Shown piece by piece: positions 7,517-14,644 of a stretch of DNA of 39,645 bases (positions are counted from its first letter, which is position 1; each line of letters opens with the position of its first letter). This stretch comes from a virus. Location of the stretch: the IMG/VR virus record IMGVR_UViG_3300034072_002186, positions 1 through 39,645 of that record. One strand, 5' to 3'. The position numbers and the translations under genes were made by a program. The notes below the pieces were generated by a model that saw nothing but the letters and a program-made list of their open reading frames with translations, did no database searches and had not been told where the DNA came from.

Positions 7517-10246
7517 TCAGATGATCGAAGTTTCGGAGAGGGGGCGGGTGAAGACCCAGCAGTGGAAGTGCTTCCCGCTGGCCGCGTTGACGGTCTTGCA
7601 AGCCACGAACTTGCGGGCCTTCGAGGTCTTGAGGTGGCGGCGCAGATCGTCCTCGGTCGGCGGGGTCTGGCCATGGGTGCGGCAGCGTTCGAAGAACTGG
7701 GGCAGGCTGACCGCGATCTCGCTCTCGGGCTTGCGGCTGTTGTTGAGCGAGCGCTCGTCGCGCTGGGCGTCGGTCTCGATCTCGACCAGGTAATCGAAGA
7801 TCGCCCAGAACTTCTCGACCACCGGATGCTCGCTCGACACCACGCGCTGGCGGGTGCGGGTCATCTCCGCGATGAAATCCAGCCCTGCGCGGTGCAGGCC
7901 ATCGCTGACCGGCAGGAGCCCACACATAGCCGTCAGCGCGGCGGCAAGCTGCGCGTGGTTGCGAATCAGGCGGATGTTGTTGACGCCCGATGCCTGCTGC
8001 AGCTCGGCCTGGTAGCGGGCGTAGGCCTCGCTCCATGCCTTCATGAAGTTCTCTTCATGGCGCAGGGCGTGGAGCAGAAAGCCGGACAGCTCCTCGGCGG
8101 GCCAGCGTTCCAGTTTCTCGGCTGCTGCCTTGGTCACCTCGGAGAAGCCCGACTTGTCGAAGTGGAGCGACATGATGCGTTCCAGCACCGCCGGGGAGGC
8201 ACTGACCGGATCGTTCTGGGCGATGATGATCGAACCGCGGAACAACGGCTCGAAGGTTTCCATGCCGCCGTTCTTCACACCGCGAGAGCGGGTGGCGCGG
8301 CCGTTGTAGAGGCTCTTGAGTTCCTCCCACTCGAACCGCTTCGAATGGGGCACGCTCTCGTTGCGGTCGCCCTCGATCAGCACGACGGGCAGGTTCGAGA
8401 CCTTGCCGAGGTTGCGCGCGATCGCGGCGGCGGTGGCCTTGGTCGGGTCAAAGCCTTCGTAGTTCTCGCGGCCGGAAACCTTCCAGAGGAATTCCAGCAC
8501 GGTCGACTTGCCGGTGCCGGGAAGGCCCGACATTTCGAGGAAGGCGAGGCTCTTGGTCTGGTGCCGGATCTGTTCGGCAAACAGCGACATGATCCAGTAG
8601 GCGGTAGTGACCAGGCCGTTCATGCCGAACGCATCGATCAGCACCGGAAACCACGAGACCGGCTTGGCCTCGGCATCGTATTCGATTTCGAGCAGGCGTT
8701 CGGACGTGGCGAGCTTCAGGGCGCAGTCGCCGAAGTCGAAGAAGTCCTCGTCATTGAGGCGGTGGACGCGGCCCCGGCGCACGGCGTAATCGCCCAAGAC
8801 ATAGACTTCGCGCTTGCGATCGTAGCCGGTGAATTCGAGCGTCTCGACGGTCTTGATCTTGCGGGTCTGCACGCCGACGAGGCGGTCGAGCTGTTCTCCG
8901 CTGCCCAGCCACAACGCGCCGGGCGCAACCGAGATCAGGCGCTTCTTGAACTCGGCCGAGGCGGACAGCGCCCCGCCCGAAAACGGGGCCTTGATGGCGT
9001 TCCGGTCAGTCGGGAAATCGACCCGGATGTAGTAGTGGCTTTCCTCGGTGGCGGGATTGCGCTGGAAGTAGAGCGTGCGGAAGCTGGCGCTGCAGATCCG
9101 CTTGATCGTGCCGGCCTGCTCTGCCGCTTCCTGCCGGACCTCGCGCGGGTCCTTGTTCTCATAGGCAGGATTTTCGCGCAGCTCCTTGACGACTTCGTCG
9201 ATCTTCTTTGGGCTGAATTCCGCCCAGTAAGTCTCGCTGTTGAAGATGAAGGGGAACTGGCTGACGTTCTGGCCCTTCTGCTGCCAGAGCTTGTAGGCCT
9301 TCTCGAAGGCATCGGCCGCGACGAGGACCTCGCCGTTCGAGCGATATTCCTCGAGGTGCTTCTGGGTCAGCCGATCGCGGACCAGCAGGTTGTTCCAGTC
9401 GAGCTTGTCGTCCTCGCCCTCGGGCCGGGGCTGCGCGGCGCTGGCTTCCCAGCCTTCATCGCGCGCCCGCTTCACATACTTGCGGGTGTAATCGGTGCCG
9501 GCCTTGCCGACGTCGAAGGCGAAGATCAGGCGGGGCTGGTGCGTTGGCGTGGGGCCGTTGGCAATCGCCTTGCGCAGCTCGTCGAGGAACTTCTCGGGCC
9601 AGTTGTTGACCGACATTGCCGAGACAGCGAACAGGCCCTTGTCGGCCAGCTCGGCGCCGGTGAAGGCCTGCCACAGGGCAGACGCATCGAAGATGCCCTC
9701 GGCGATCCAGATTTCCTTCGCGCCCACGAGCTGTTCGATCGAGACATCGCGCGGCAGCCAGACCTGGCCGGAATAGGACTTGCCGGGGGCGAAGCGTGCC
9801 TTCTTGTCGAAGCGCCCCGGTTGATCGATCAGGCGCTCCCACCAGCTGCCGCCGGGAAGATCGAAGCGCACGGTGGCGCTGCCGATGTTGCGCTGCCGAT
9901 CGAAGTAGCTTTCCTGCACGTAAGAACCGCGCAGCAGGCGAAGATCGAGCCCGCGCGCATTGAGCAGGTAGGCATCGGCGGCGGCGTTCGGGTTCTGCTC
10001 GGTGACCTGGTGCCGATTTGACCAGCTGTCGAAGATCTCGGGATAGAGGTCCTTAACCTCGCCTTCCCACCCGCACCGGTTGGCGCGGCTGCAGCGCAGC
10101 ACCCACGGCTTCTTGTAGGAAGTGAACAGTTCCTTCTTGCCGCACTGGGGGCACTTCCCCTTCTGCAGCCACTCACCGCGCGGCTCGGCGAAGCGATAGT
10201 CGCGGGTGATGTTGGCAAGAACCTCTGTGCGGATGTCGTCACGCAT
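7517..10246 (-). CDS. Primase-helicase replication protein
   Basis: A 909-aa multidomain replication protein. Residues 32-58 hold a CPQC...CSRANRC zinc finger of primase type. A TOPRIM-like region follows (IWIAEGIFDASAL near 180-195 and LIFAFDVGKAG near 240-250). The C-terminal half is a helicase ATPase with Walker A GLPGTGKST near residue 575, a Walker B-like VVLIEGDRN and an arginine-rich sensor region. This organisation resembles P4 alpha-like and toprim-helicase phage proteins rather than the rolling-circle gpA of P2, so this phage has probably exchanged its replication module. The start MRDDIRTEV lies downstream of an uncoupled gap of 49 bases. Confidence 0.9.
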   Translation of the reverse strand: MRDDIRTEVLANITRDYRFAEPRGEWLQKGKCPQCGKKELFTSYKKPWVLRCSRANRCGWEGEVKDLYPEIFDSWSNRHQVTEQNPNAAADAYLLNARGLDLRLLRGSYVQESYFDRQRNIGSATVRFDLPGGSWWERLIDQPGRFDKKARFAPGKSYSGQVWLPRDVSIEQLVGAKEIWIAEGIFDASALWQAFTGAELADKGLFAVSAMSVNNWPEKFLDELRKAIANGPTPTHQPRLIFAFDVGKAGTDYTRKYVKRARDEGWEASAAQPRPEGEDDKLDWNNLLVRDRLTQKHLEEYRSNGEVLVAADAFEKAYKLWQQKGQNVSQFPFIFNSETYWAEFSPKKIDEVVKELRENPAYENKDPREVRQEAAEQAGTIKRICSASFRTLYFQRNPATEESHYYIRVDFPTDRNAIKAPFSGGALSASAEFKKRLISVAPGALWLGSGEQLDRLVGVQTRKIKTVETLEFTGYDRKREVYVLGDYAVRRGRVHRLNDEDFFDFGDCALKLATSERLLEIEYDAEAKPVSWFPVLIDAFGMNGLVTTAYWIMSLFAEQIRHQTKSLAFLEMSGLPGTGKSTVLEFLWKVSGRENYEGFDPTKATAAAIARNLGKVSNLPVVLIEGDRNESVPHSKRFEWEELKSLYNGRATRSRGVKNGGMETFEPLFRGSIIIAQNDPVSASPAVLERIMSLHFDKSGFSEVTKAAAEKLERWPAEELSGFLLHALRHEENFMKAWSEAYARYQAELQQASGVNNIRLIRNHAQLAAALTAMCGLLPVSDGLHRAGLDFIAEMTRTRQRVVSSEHPVVEKFWAIFDYLVEIETDAQRDERSLNNSRKPESEIAVSLPQFFERCRTHGQTPPTEDDLRRHLKTSKARKFVACKTVNAASGKHFHCWVFTRPLSETSII

Positions 10247-10295
10247 GGAAATCGGGGACTTTCAGGAGCGGGGAGGAGGCGCAGGAAGCGAAGCT

Positions 10296-10568
10296 TCAGT
10301 TGAAGAGCCAAGGCAGCAGCGCAGGGCCGCATTTGCCGAACATGAAGAGCAGCCCGACGATCGCGGCTGTCACGCCGATCGATCCGGCGCTTTCATCGAG
10401 GCGAGCGCGCCGAACCCGGTTGATCAGCGCTTGCCGCTTGAGCAGGGCGATCTCGTCTTTGCGGATTTCGAAGCGCAGGCCGTGACCAGGTGAAGCGGAG
10501 CTAAATGAACGAGCCTGTGTTTCTGCGTGGGCGAGGCAGGCAGAGCGGGTACGGATGGCAGAAGGCAT
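10296..10568 (-). CDS. Small membrane protein
   Basis: A 90-aa protein whose start ATG is preceded by AAGGA at good spacing. The first 60 residues are basic and soluble. A single hydrophobic segment (GVTAAIVGLLFMFGKCG) near the C-terminus, ending PALLPWLFN, suggests a tail-anchored inner-membrane protein. It sits between the Ogr-like activator and the primase. No family was recognised; the start could be internal. Confidence 0.55.
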   Translation of the reverse strand: MPSAIRTRSACLAHAETQARSFSSASPGHGLRFEIRKDEIALLKRQALINRVRRARLDESAGSIGVTAAIVGLLFMFGKCGPALLPWLFN

Positions 10569-10681
10569 TCGATCAATCCTTCAGGCAAGGCAGGGGCGTC
10601 TCCGGAATCGCGTCCGGAAAAGCGCAGCGGGGACAGGTGAATTCGCTCGTTGGCGTTTGGGGCGACCCGAGGGGCGCTGCG

Positions 10682-11065
10682 TTAGCCGGTGTCTGGATCG
10701 GCGCTCTCTTCAGAGGGCGCGTCGAACATGTCGGGCTGGGAAGGATCGCGCTCGCGCATCAGCTCCATCACCTGCTGACGCGGCATCGGGCGCAGCGGCA
10801 GGGTAACCTTGGGGTTGGGGATGGCGCTGGGCGAAAGCCCGTATTCGTAAGAGACGGTGGCGAGCCAGCTATGGCCGCAAAACACGTTGATGCACTGGTA
10901 ATAGAGCTTGCGGTGTTGCGGCGTTACCATTTCGCTGGAGCGTACGCGGCCTGCACAGTCGCAGTGTGGGCATCGCAAGTTGCCGGCACGATCCTGATGA
11001 GAGGCGCTGGGGCGAGCGGTGGGCATGGCGGGTGCGCCGCTGGTCTGATCGGCCATTGCAATCAT
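10682..11065 (-). CDS. ogr: Ogr/Delta-type late transcription activator
   Basis: A 127-aa zinc-binding activator of the P2 Ogr/P4 Delta family (PF04606). Cys32-x2-Cys35-x22-Cys58-x4-Cys63 reproduces exactly the spacing of the P2 Ogr finger. The surrounding residues (LRCPHC, then YYQCINVFCGHSW, then a VTLPLRP tail like the P2 HPLPSGQ region) also match. Ogr proteins bind a dyad centred near -55 of late promoters and contact RNA polymerase alpha. Here the protein has N- and C-terminal extensions, and the gene lies in the early operon rather than beside D as in P2. The ATG overlaps the upstream stop (ATGA). Candidate operators in this window are the TTGT-N13-ACAA dyads. Confidence 0.9.
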   Translation of the reverse strand: MIAMADQTSGAPAMPTARPSASHQDRAGNLRCPHCDCAGRVRSSEMVTPQHRKLYYQCINVFCGHSWLATVSYEYGLSPSAIPNPKVTLPLRPMPRQQVMELMRERDPSQPDMFDAPSEESADPDTG

Positions 11066-11508
11066 GACCTCGCTTCCTGTTGATCGAGCGCAGCAACGCT
11101 GGATGCAAGGGCCTGCAGCGCTTCTTCGGTTTCCTGCCGCGCACGGCGCCGGACAGCGGGATCACTGGATGATGCAGCTTCGATCAGGGCCGAAACGGCT
11201 TCTCCGCTTTCCTTCGCGGCCTTGGCGGCAGCATGAACGATATCGGCATCGATTTCAGCGGACGCGATATCCAGCAGAGCATTATAAACCTGCTGGAACG
11301 GGCCGTGATCGCCCCCTGCTGCGATGAAGGCCTTGTCGAGCCGGTTGGCATCGAGGATCGAAATCTCGCTGTCAGCGTCCGGATCTGACCAGTTGCGCAC
11401 CTGGCGCTCTGTTCGCCCGGTGATCATGGCGCAGCGATCCCACCCGATACGGGCGGCGACAACGGTAAGCGCGCGGTGGAAGGTGAGAGGGTCGCGCCGC
11501 TTCGTCAT
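11062..11508 (-). CDS. Putative phage regulatory protein
   Basis: A 148-aa protein with an N-terminal helical DNA-binding-like part (FHRALTVVAARIGWDRCAMI, then TGRTERQVRNWSDPDA) in which a turn at TGRT and a VRNW recognition helix resemble a CII- or YdaS-like helix-turn-helix. The remainder is an acidic Ala-rich helical region with coiled-coil character. It is the second gene after the Cro-like regulator and overlaps it and ogr by 4 bases, the position of CII-type lysogeny regulators. The family is not certain. Confidence 0.7.
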   Translation of the reverse strand: MTKRRDPLTFHRALTVVAARIGWDRCAMITGRTERQVRNWSDPDADSEISILDANRLDKAFIAAGGDHGPFQQVYNALLDIASAEIDADIVHAAAKAAKESGEAVSALIEAASSSDPAVRRRARQETEEALQALASSVAALDQQEARS

Positions 11509-11828
11509 GCTGCCGCTCCAAACTTGCCATCACGTTGCAAAACAACCCCATTTTGGAAAGAGACGCGGCAATCGCCGAGGTCTACGCCATGCCAGCGAGG
11601 TGAAGGGCCGAGGTCGGCCGGGTAGATATCGGGGCGCAGATGATGACGGGGAACGCGAGTTGCTGCTTCAACGCGCAGAACGTGCTCTGCGGGTATCCTT
11701 TTGGAACTTTGAAGCCATTTCCAGACGGTGGGTTGCTGAACGCCGCAAATCCGCGCGAGTTCGCTCTGCGAACCGGCAGCTTGCAGCGCTTGCTCAAGTG
11801 CTTCGAAGGGGGTGGGGATCAAGTCCAT
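11505..11828 (-). CDS. Cro/YdaS-like HTH repressor
   Basis: A 107-aa regulator of the YdaS/Cro type. ALEQALQAAGSQSELARICG followed by VQQPTVWKWLQSSKRIPAEH is a clear helix-turn-helix, with QPTVWKW in the recognition helix and the IPAEHVLRVE ending typical of YdaS. ATG 11828 is chosen because AGGTGGGG lies just upstream; a longer frame to 11885 would cover the operator. It is the first gene of the early operon, facing the S24 repressor, so it should be the lytic-side partner of the genetic switch. Confidence 0.88.
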   Translation of the reverse strand: MDLIPTPFEALEQALQAAGSQSELARICGVQQPTVWKWLQSSKRIPAEHVLRVEAATRVPRHHLRPDIYPADLGPSPRWHGVDLGDCRVSFQNGVVLQRDGKFGAAA

Positions 11829-11911
11829 AACCCCACCTATTCCGAAAACTATAGGCCAGTCAATCCCAAAACATATATGGCGCACTATAGCCCCGGCTAT
11901 AGGTAGGCGTC
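11829..11911. promoter_or_regulatory. Immunity operator-promoter region
   Basis: This is the divergent gap between the Cro-like and S24 repressor genes. It is AT-richer than its surroundings. It holds a perfect 18-bp dyad CTATAGCC-CC-GGCTATAG (11885-11902), a second imperfect dyad CCTAT-N10-ATAGG (11836-11855) and the small palindrome CATATATG (11872-11879) between them. The shared half-site CTATAGG/CCTATAG is the likely recognition sequence of one or both regulators. A leftward TTGACT lies at 11858-11863 on the minus strand, but no well-spaced -10 is obvious. That this is the phage operator is inferred from position and symmetry. Confidence 0.8.
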
Positions 11912-12574
11912 ATGGCTGTCGGAGACCGCATTGCCGCGCGCCTAGCTGAGCTGGGGATGTCGCAGTCAGAGCTTGCTCGTAAAGTCGAACTTGCTCAGCC
12001 GACCATCAACAATCTGATTAACCGCAATAAAGTTGGCACAAAGCACCTGCATCGCATCGCCTATGCTTTGCAAACAAGCGCAGCCTATCTGAATGGCGAA
12101 ACAGATGATCCGACGATCGGTGCGCTTCCCGCTCCCACCCCAGAACTGATAGCCGAACAGCTCGGGATGCGTTTGATTCCTGAGATTGATCTGGATTTTG
12201 CGCTTGGCGGCGGAGCTTTCGTCGATGGCGAGATTGGATCAACGTTGGTCCCGTTCAGGCGTGAATGGCTAGATCGGATTGTTCGTTATGGACCATCCGA
12301 CCTGTTTCTCACGCGCGGCGACGGCGATTCGATGATGCCAACTATCTTGGACGAAGACGATGTGATCGTGAATCGAGCCGACAACACGATCACAAAGCAG
12401 GATCGCATCTGGGCGCTTGGATATGGTCAGCTTGCCACCATCAAGCGCGTTCGGCGCATGGCCGATGGCCGTTTTCTGCTGATGAGCGACAATCCCAATG
12501 TCTCGCCGATCGAGGCTGTCGAGGATGAACTGCACGTTGTTGGCCGGGTGGTCTGGATCGGGCGCAGGATGTGA
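11912..12574 (+). CDS. CI-like repressor (XRE HTH + S24 peptidase domain)
   Basis: A 220-aa lysogeny repressor. Residues 5-60 form an XRE helix-turn-helix (MSQSELARKVELAQPTINNL). Residues 90-215 form a LexA/S24 domain with the catalytic Ser140 in GDGDSMMPTI and Lys178 in LATIKRV. In LexA-like repressors these residues drive RecA-stimulated self-cleavage. No classic Ala-Gly cleavage bond is evident in the linker; the GGGA at residues 99-102 is the nearest candidate, so induction by DNA damage is possible but not certain. It starts just after the perfect dyad operator and overlaps the HIRAN gene by GTGA. Confidence 0.93.
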   Translation: MAVGDRIAARLAELGMSQSELARKVELAQPTINNLINRNKVGTKHLHRIAYALQTSAAYLNGETDDPTIGALPAPTPELIAEQLGMRLIPEIDLDFALGGGAFVDGEIGSTLVPFRREWLDRIVRYGPSDLFLTRGDGDSMMPTILDEDDVIVNRADNTITKQDRIWALGYGQLATIKRVRRMADGRFLLMSDNPNVSPIEAVEDELHVVGRVVWIGRRM

Positions 12575-12999
12575 TTGAAGCTACCCCGCTTCCAGCAATG
12601 TCGCTTGCGGTGGTTGGCATTGCCTATCCCAACGCTGATGGCAGCAATCGGCGATTTGAGATCGAGCTTCTGGCCCCGGGCGAGCCGGTCGATCTTGTTC
12701 CAGAACCGAGCAACAAGAAAGACCCTCGCGCAATCGCAGTGTTTGCAACTGGCGGGGGGCAACTGGGCTACCTCACCGCAGAGCGGTGCGGGAGGATTGG
12801 TAGCTTGATGCGAGACGGCGTTGAAATCCGCGCCGTATTTCAAGTGCAGACACCTTGGGGGTGCTGGATCCGGGCAACATTCGACGGTTCAGAACCGATT
12901 GTCGACCTTACCGCGCAAGCAATGAAGCCGCAGGTGCCAATTGGTGAAGGCGTTGATCCTGATACCGACTTCTATCCTGATCCAGAATGGAGCGAGTGA
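12571..12999 (+). CDS. HIRAN domain protein
   Basis: A 142-aa protein whose residues 10-85 form a HIRAN domain. GIAYPNADGSNRRFEIE, then PGEPVDLVPEPSNKKDPRAI, then QLGYLTAERCGRI carry the conserved D-P-x-A-I-x-V and G-Y-L/I positions. HIRAN domains bind single-stranded 3' DNA ends in helicases such as HLTF, and occur alone in bacteria and phages. It starts at GTG within the repressor stop (GTGA), so it should be made with the repressor in the lysogen. The C-terminal tail is acidic. A role in protecting or sensing damaged or invading DNA is inference. Confidence 0.85.
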   Translation: MIEATPLPAMSLAVVGIAYPNADGSNRRFEIELLAPGEPVDLVPEPSNKKDPRAIAVFATGGGQLGYLTAERCGRIGSLMRDGVEIRAVFQVQTPWGCWIRATFDGSEPIVDLTAQAMKPQVPIGEGVDPDTDFYPDPEWSE

Positions 13000-13074
13000 A
13001 ATATTTGTTTTAACGGAAAATGATAAGAACAAGCCCTGTCGAGTCGCACTCATAATTCAAACAGGGGAACGAAA

Positions 13075-13599
13075 TTGACCGAAGAACCGAAGAAGAAGAT
13101 GGGCCTGGGCAAAGGCTGCCTGATTGCGGTGGGCGTGATCGTGGGCCTTGGCGTGATCGGCCAGCTGGCTGGTGGTGGCAGCAACGCCCCGGCGCCACAG
13201 GCTGGCTCATCGGAAAAGGCGGCAGAGGCAGCAGCTCCGGCGGCGCCCGATGCTGTCGAAGTCAGCGCCAAGCAACTCTCCGCCGCGTTTCAGGAGAACG
13301 AGGTCAAGGCCAAGATGGGCTATGATGGCAAGGCCCTGAAGGTGACCGGCGTGGTCAAGGATATCACGCTTGATTTCGCCGATGATCCGGTGGTGCAGCT
13401 GGCCGGCGCGAACGATACGCATGACATGGGCATCAGCCAGAAGGGCAAGGTCACCAATGTCGCGATCAACGGCCTGTCCAAGGAACAGGCTGCCAAGATC
13501 GACAAGGGCAGCTCGATCACTGTCATCTGCCAATCGGTTGACGAGGTGATGGGCGGGGCGCAGCTCAAAGATTGCGCCATGTCGCCGGTGGTCAAGTAA
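13075..13599 (+). CDS. OB-fold (tRNA_anti-like) membrane-anchored protein
   Basis: A 174-aa protein starting at TTG after AGGGGAACGAA. A short cytoplasmic KKK-rich start leads to one transmembrane span (CLIAVGVIVGLGVIGQL, residues about 15-31). A flexible Ala/Pro linker and an OB-fold of the tRNA_anti-like type (residues 65-170, ALKVTGVVKDITLDF to GSSITVICQS) follow. This architecture is found in bacterial envelope proteins of unknown function. It is not a tail or lysis gene and lies in a cargo cassette downstream of the repressor, so superinfection exclusion is a reasonable but untested idea. Confidence 0.8.
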   Translation: MTEEPKKKMGLGKGCLIAVGVIVGLGVIGQLAGGGSNAPAPQAGSSEKAAEAAAPAAPDAVEVSAKQLSAAFQENEVKAKMGYDGKALKVTGVVKDITLDFADDPVVQLAGANDTHDMGISQKGKVTNVAINGLSKEQAAKIDKGSSITVICQSVDEVMGGAQLKDCAMSPVVK

Positions 13600-13603
13600 A
13601 GCC

Positions 13604-13882
13604 GTGAGCGAGCGATCAAGCAGACGCGGCATGCTGCTAGGCCTAATGGCCAGTCTGCTTTGTTTTGACAGCGCAGAAGCTAGAGGGCGCGGGAAAAACC
13701 GTTCGCGGACCAGGCGCAGACGTCGCGGCGTGCAGAATTTTCGTAGCGGGGGTCGTGAAGGCTCGGCCTACTACCCCAACTGCGCATCTGCCCGAGCTGC
13801 TGGTGCCGCCCCGGTCAGATCAGGCGACCCGGGTTACTCCCGCCGCCTCGATCGCGACGGAGACGGTGTGGCGTGTGAGTGA
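13604..13882 (+). CDS. Excalibur calcium-binding domain protein
   Basis: A 92-aa exported protein. The start (GTG) is followed by SSRRGMLLGLMASLLCF, a signal peptide with a twin-Arg-like basic stretch and a likely cleavage after SAEA. A very basic linker (RGKNRSRTRRRRRG) leads to an Excalibur domain: YYPNCASARAAGAAPV to DRDGDGVACE, with the Cys pair and DxDxDG calcium loop of PF05901. The domain often follows nucleases or envelope proteins, but here it stands alone. Its stop overlaps the next GTG. Confidence 0.87.
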   Translation: MSERSSRRGMLLGLMASLLCFDSAEARGRGKNRSRTRRRRRGVQNFRSGGREGSAYYPNCASARAAGAAPVRSGDPGYSRRLDRDGDGVACE

Positions 13883-14322
13883 GGAAGCAATGGAGCAAGG
13901 CAAGCGTGACTGAAGAAGTTGAAACAGGCGCGGACACCGAAGGCCTGCCCAATCGCTTCATTCTGGAAGGCGACCCGCCCTTAGATGTATTCCAGTTCGA
14001 TCCGCGACTCGTAGACGGTTGGTTGGCGATTCCGCCGACAGACCCGATCAACGTGCAAATGCCGAGGGTGATGTTCGACATGCTCTTCGACGGAATTCAT
14101 CGAAGTCTGCTTGCACAGGTCGACATACTGAGCGCTCTTCAACATCTGGGCACAGGCCATAACTATGATGTAAAGTCGTTCAACACCGAGGTTTTGCCAA
14201 GTATTGTGGCCGGATTAAACAGCATCCGCCGCTTCCAGATGGTGCTGATGACAGAAGCTACCGGCCTTGAGCTGGATGCGAACCTTAAGGTGGTTGATGG
14301 TGGAGCCAAAGATGGCGATTGA
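13879..14322 (+). CDS. Hypothetical protein
   Basis: A 147-aa acidic protein. The GTG start overlaps the preceding stop (GTGA), although a later start at the TEEVETGAD region is possible. The segment DVFQFDPRLVDGWLAIPPTDPINVQMP is followed by a long helical domain (MFDMLFDGIHRSLLAQVDIL). No membrane span, metal site or named family is visible. It overlaps the next, coiled-coil membrane protein by 11 bases, so the two may work together. Confidence 0.7.
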   Translation: MRKQWSKASVTEEVETGADTEGLPNRFILEGDPPLDVFQFDPRLVDGWLAIPPTDPINVQMPRVMFDMLFDGIHRSLLAQVDILSALQHLGTGHNYDVKSFNTEVLPSIVAGLNSIRRFQMVLMTEATGLELDANLKVVDGGAKDGD

Positions 14323-14644
14323 TGGTGGCCGCGAAATTTACAGCAATGTCCATCCTATCCGGGCAAACACCAAGCCGGATGAAAATTATCAGCCCGAGTG
14401 GTTGAAAAGCGGCGGTGGCGGTGGCAACTCCGGTGATATGGAACGCCGCCTAACTCTTGTTGAAGATGCCGTAAGGGATCTGCGCCGCGATACCGGCGAG
14501 ATAAAGGTGGACGTTGCCACGCTTAAAGAGCGTATTGCCCATCTCCCGGGCAAAGGCTTTATCGTATCGGTGAGCCTGACATCCTTGATCGTGATCACCG
14601 CACTGATCACTTTCGCCGACAAGATCCAGTCAGCAATTCGCTAA
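14312..14644 (+). CDS. Coiled-coil membrane protein (XhlA-like)
   Basis: A 110-aa protein. ATG 14312 is chosen because GGAG lies six bases upstream. A polar N-terminus with a Gly-rich stretch leads to a heptad-repeat coiled coil (ERRLTLVEDAVRDLRRDTGE, continuing to KERIAHL) and one C-terminal transmembrane span (FIVSVSLTSLIVITALITF). This resembles hemolysin XhlA-like phage proteins. Its stop overlaps the stop of the convergent D gene, with no terminator visible between them. Confidence 0.75.
   Translation: MAIDGGREIYSNVHPIRANTKPDENYQPEWLKSGGGGGNSGDMERRLTLVEDAVRDLRRDTGEIKVDVATLKERIAHLPGKGFIVSVSLTSLIVITALITFADKIQSAIR

Noticed and set aside
7562-10021. Long plus-strand open frame (819 codons) opposite the primase-helicase
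   Set aside because: It mirrors the real gene on the minus strand, a frequent artefact in GC-rich DNA. Its translation has no recognisable domain and consists of low-complexity Val/Leu/Gly/Arg-rich sequence.
10569-10681. Zinc-ribbon-like reading (TCPRC...PCLKD) in another frame between ogr and the 90-aa gene
   Set aside because: No ATG, GTG or TTG start was found in frame before it, only a CTG. It may be a decayed fragment, but it cannot be supported as a gene.
11062-11885. Toxin-antitoxin pair made of the YdaS-like gene and its neighbour
   Set aside because: YdaS families can be antitoxins, but here the gene faces an S24 repressor across an operator and starts the early operon. A Cro role is the simpler reading, and no YdaT-like toxin is seen.
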